DNA of 13,712 nucleotides, taken from positions 1-13,712 of the forward strand of contig CAZMCH010000105.1 of assembly GCA_964564735.1 (NCBI GenBank), given 5' to 3'. Source of the DNA: CAZMCH01 sp964564735. Lineage in GTDB: Bacteria > Poribacteria > DTPJ01. A program made the translations under genes and the position numbers. Below, piece after piece: positions 13,660-13,712 of this stretch. Each line of letters opens with the position of its first letter. Within the stretch, counting starts at the first letter, position 1. The notes under the pieces were generated by a model. It saw nothing but the letters and a program-made list of their open reading frames with translations, searched no databases and was not told the origin of the DNA.

Positions 13660-13712
13660 TTAGATGAAATTTCTAAGAATATCTATAATTAATCTTCCAG
13701 CGATCTGAACCA
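13660..13712 (-). CDS. C-terminal end of a membrane protein, possibly YggT family (partial)
   Basis: One minus-strand frame is open from the window edge to a TAA at 13660-13662 and encodes ...VQIAGRLIIDILRNFI. The tail is hydrophobic with a final short basic/hydrophobic stretch, as at the end of YggT proteins, whose gene commonly precedes divIVA. The stop lies 21 nt before the divIVA start, a normal operon gap. Seventeen codons are too few for a firm family call; the neighbour relation is the main support. Confidence 0.35.
   Translation of the reverse strand, partial: VQIAGRLIIDILRNFI

Overview
The window comes from an AT-rich bacterial genome. Eleven genes from position 2563 to the right edge all lie on the minus strand with short gaps or overlaps, so they read as one long operon, transcribed right to left. 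The taxon cannot be fixed from the sequence. A LamG-domain protein, a DivIVA protein, Lgt and LspA, and scattered palindromic repeats would suit an uncultivated lineage such as Poribacteria or a relative, but this is only a guess.

Left part (1-2562): an imperfect 60-bp hairpin repeat (47-106) precedes a plus-strand FecCD-type ABC permease. The permease converges on an unrecognised 92-residue minus-strand gene. The next 1.07 kb has no gene. It holds a double-hairpin palindrome (1621-1676) and about 2.7 tandem copies of a 178-188 bp composite repeat built of nested palindromes (1873-2368).

Operon (right to left): the tail of a probable YggT-like membrane protein, divIVA (polar/septal growth scaffold), a purine nucleoside phosphorylase, an isoleucyl-tRNA synthetase homologue, lspA and lgt (lipoprotein maturation), a LamG membrane protein, def and fmt (N-formyl-methionine cycle), a kinase-less three-PASTA membrane protein, a GHKL-ATPase-like protein and a cytidylate-kinase-like protein. 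The themes are envelope growth, lipoprotein processing, translation initiation and nucleotide metabolism. The order divIVA-(ileS)-lspA and the neighbourhood def-fmt-PASTA echo arrangements known in other bacteria.

The standout is the isoleucyl-tRNA synthetase homologue. It is an uninterrupted ORF of normal length (931 aa) at the usual ileS place beside lspA, yet it has lost the catalytic signatures. HIGH is replaced by NIND and the WDCHG motif reads WNCYT. The KMSKS loop is deleted and the WFDSG motif is gone. Editing-site residues are also missing. The zinc-binding Cys pairs, the anticodon-binding helical domain and the C-terminal zinc finger remain. This looks like a synthetase pseudoenzyme kept for tRNA binding or another role, with a second functional IleRS expected elsewhere in the genome. 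A second possible pseudoenzyme in the same operon is the GHKL-like protein, whose nucleotide-binding motifs are degenerate.
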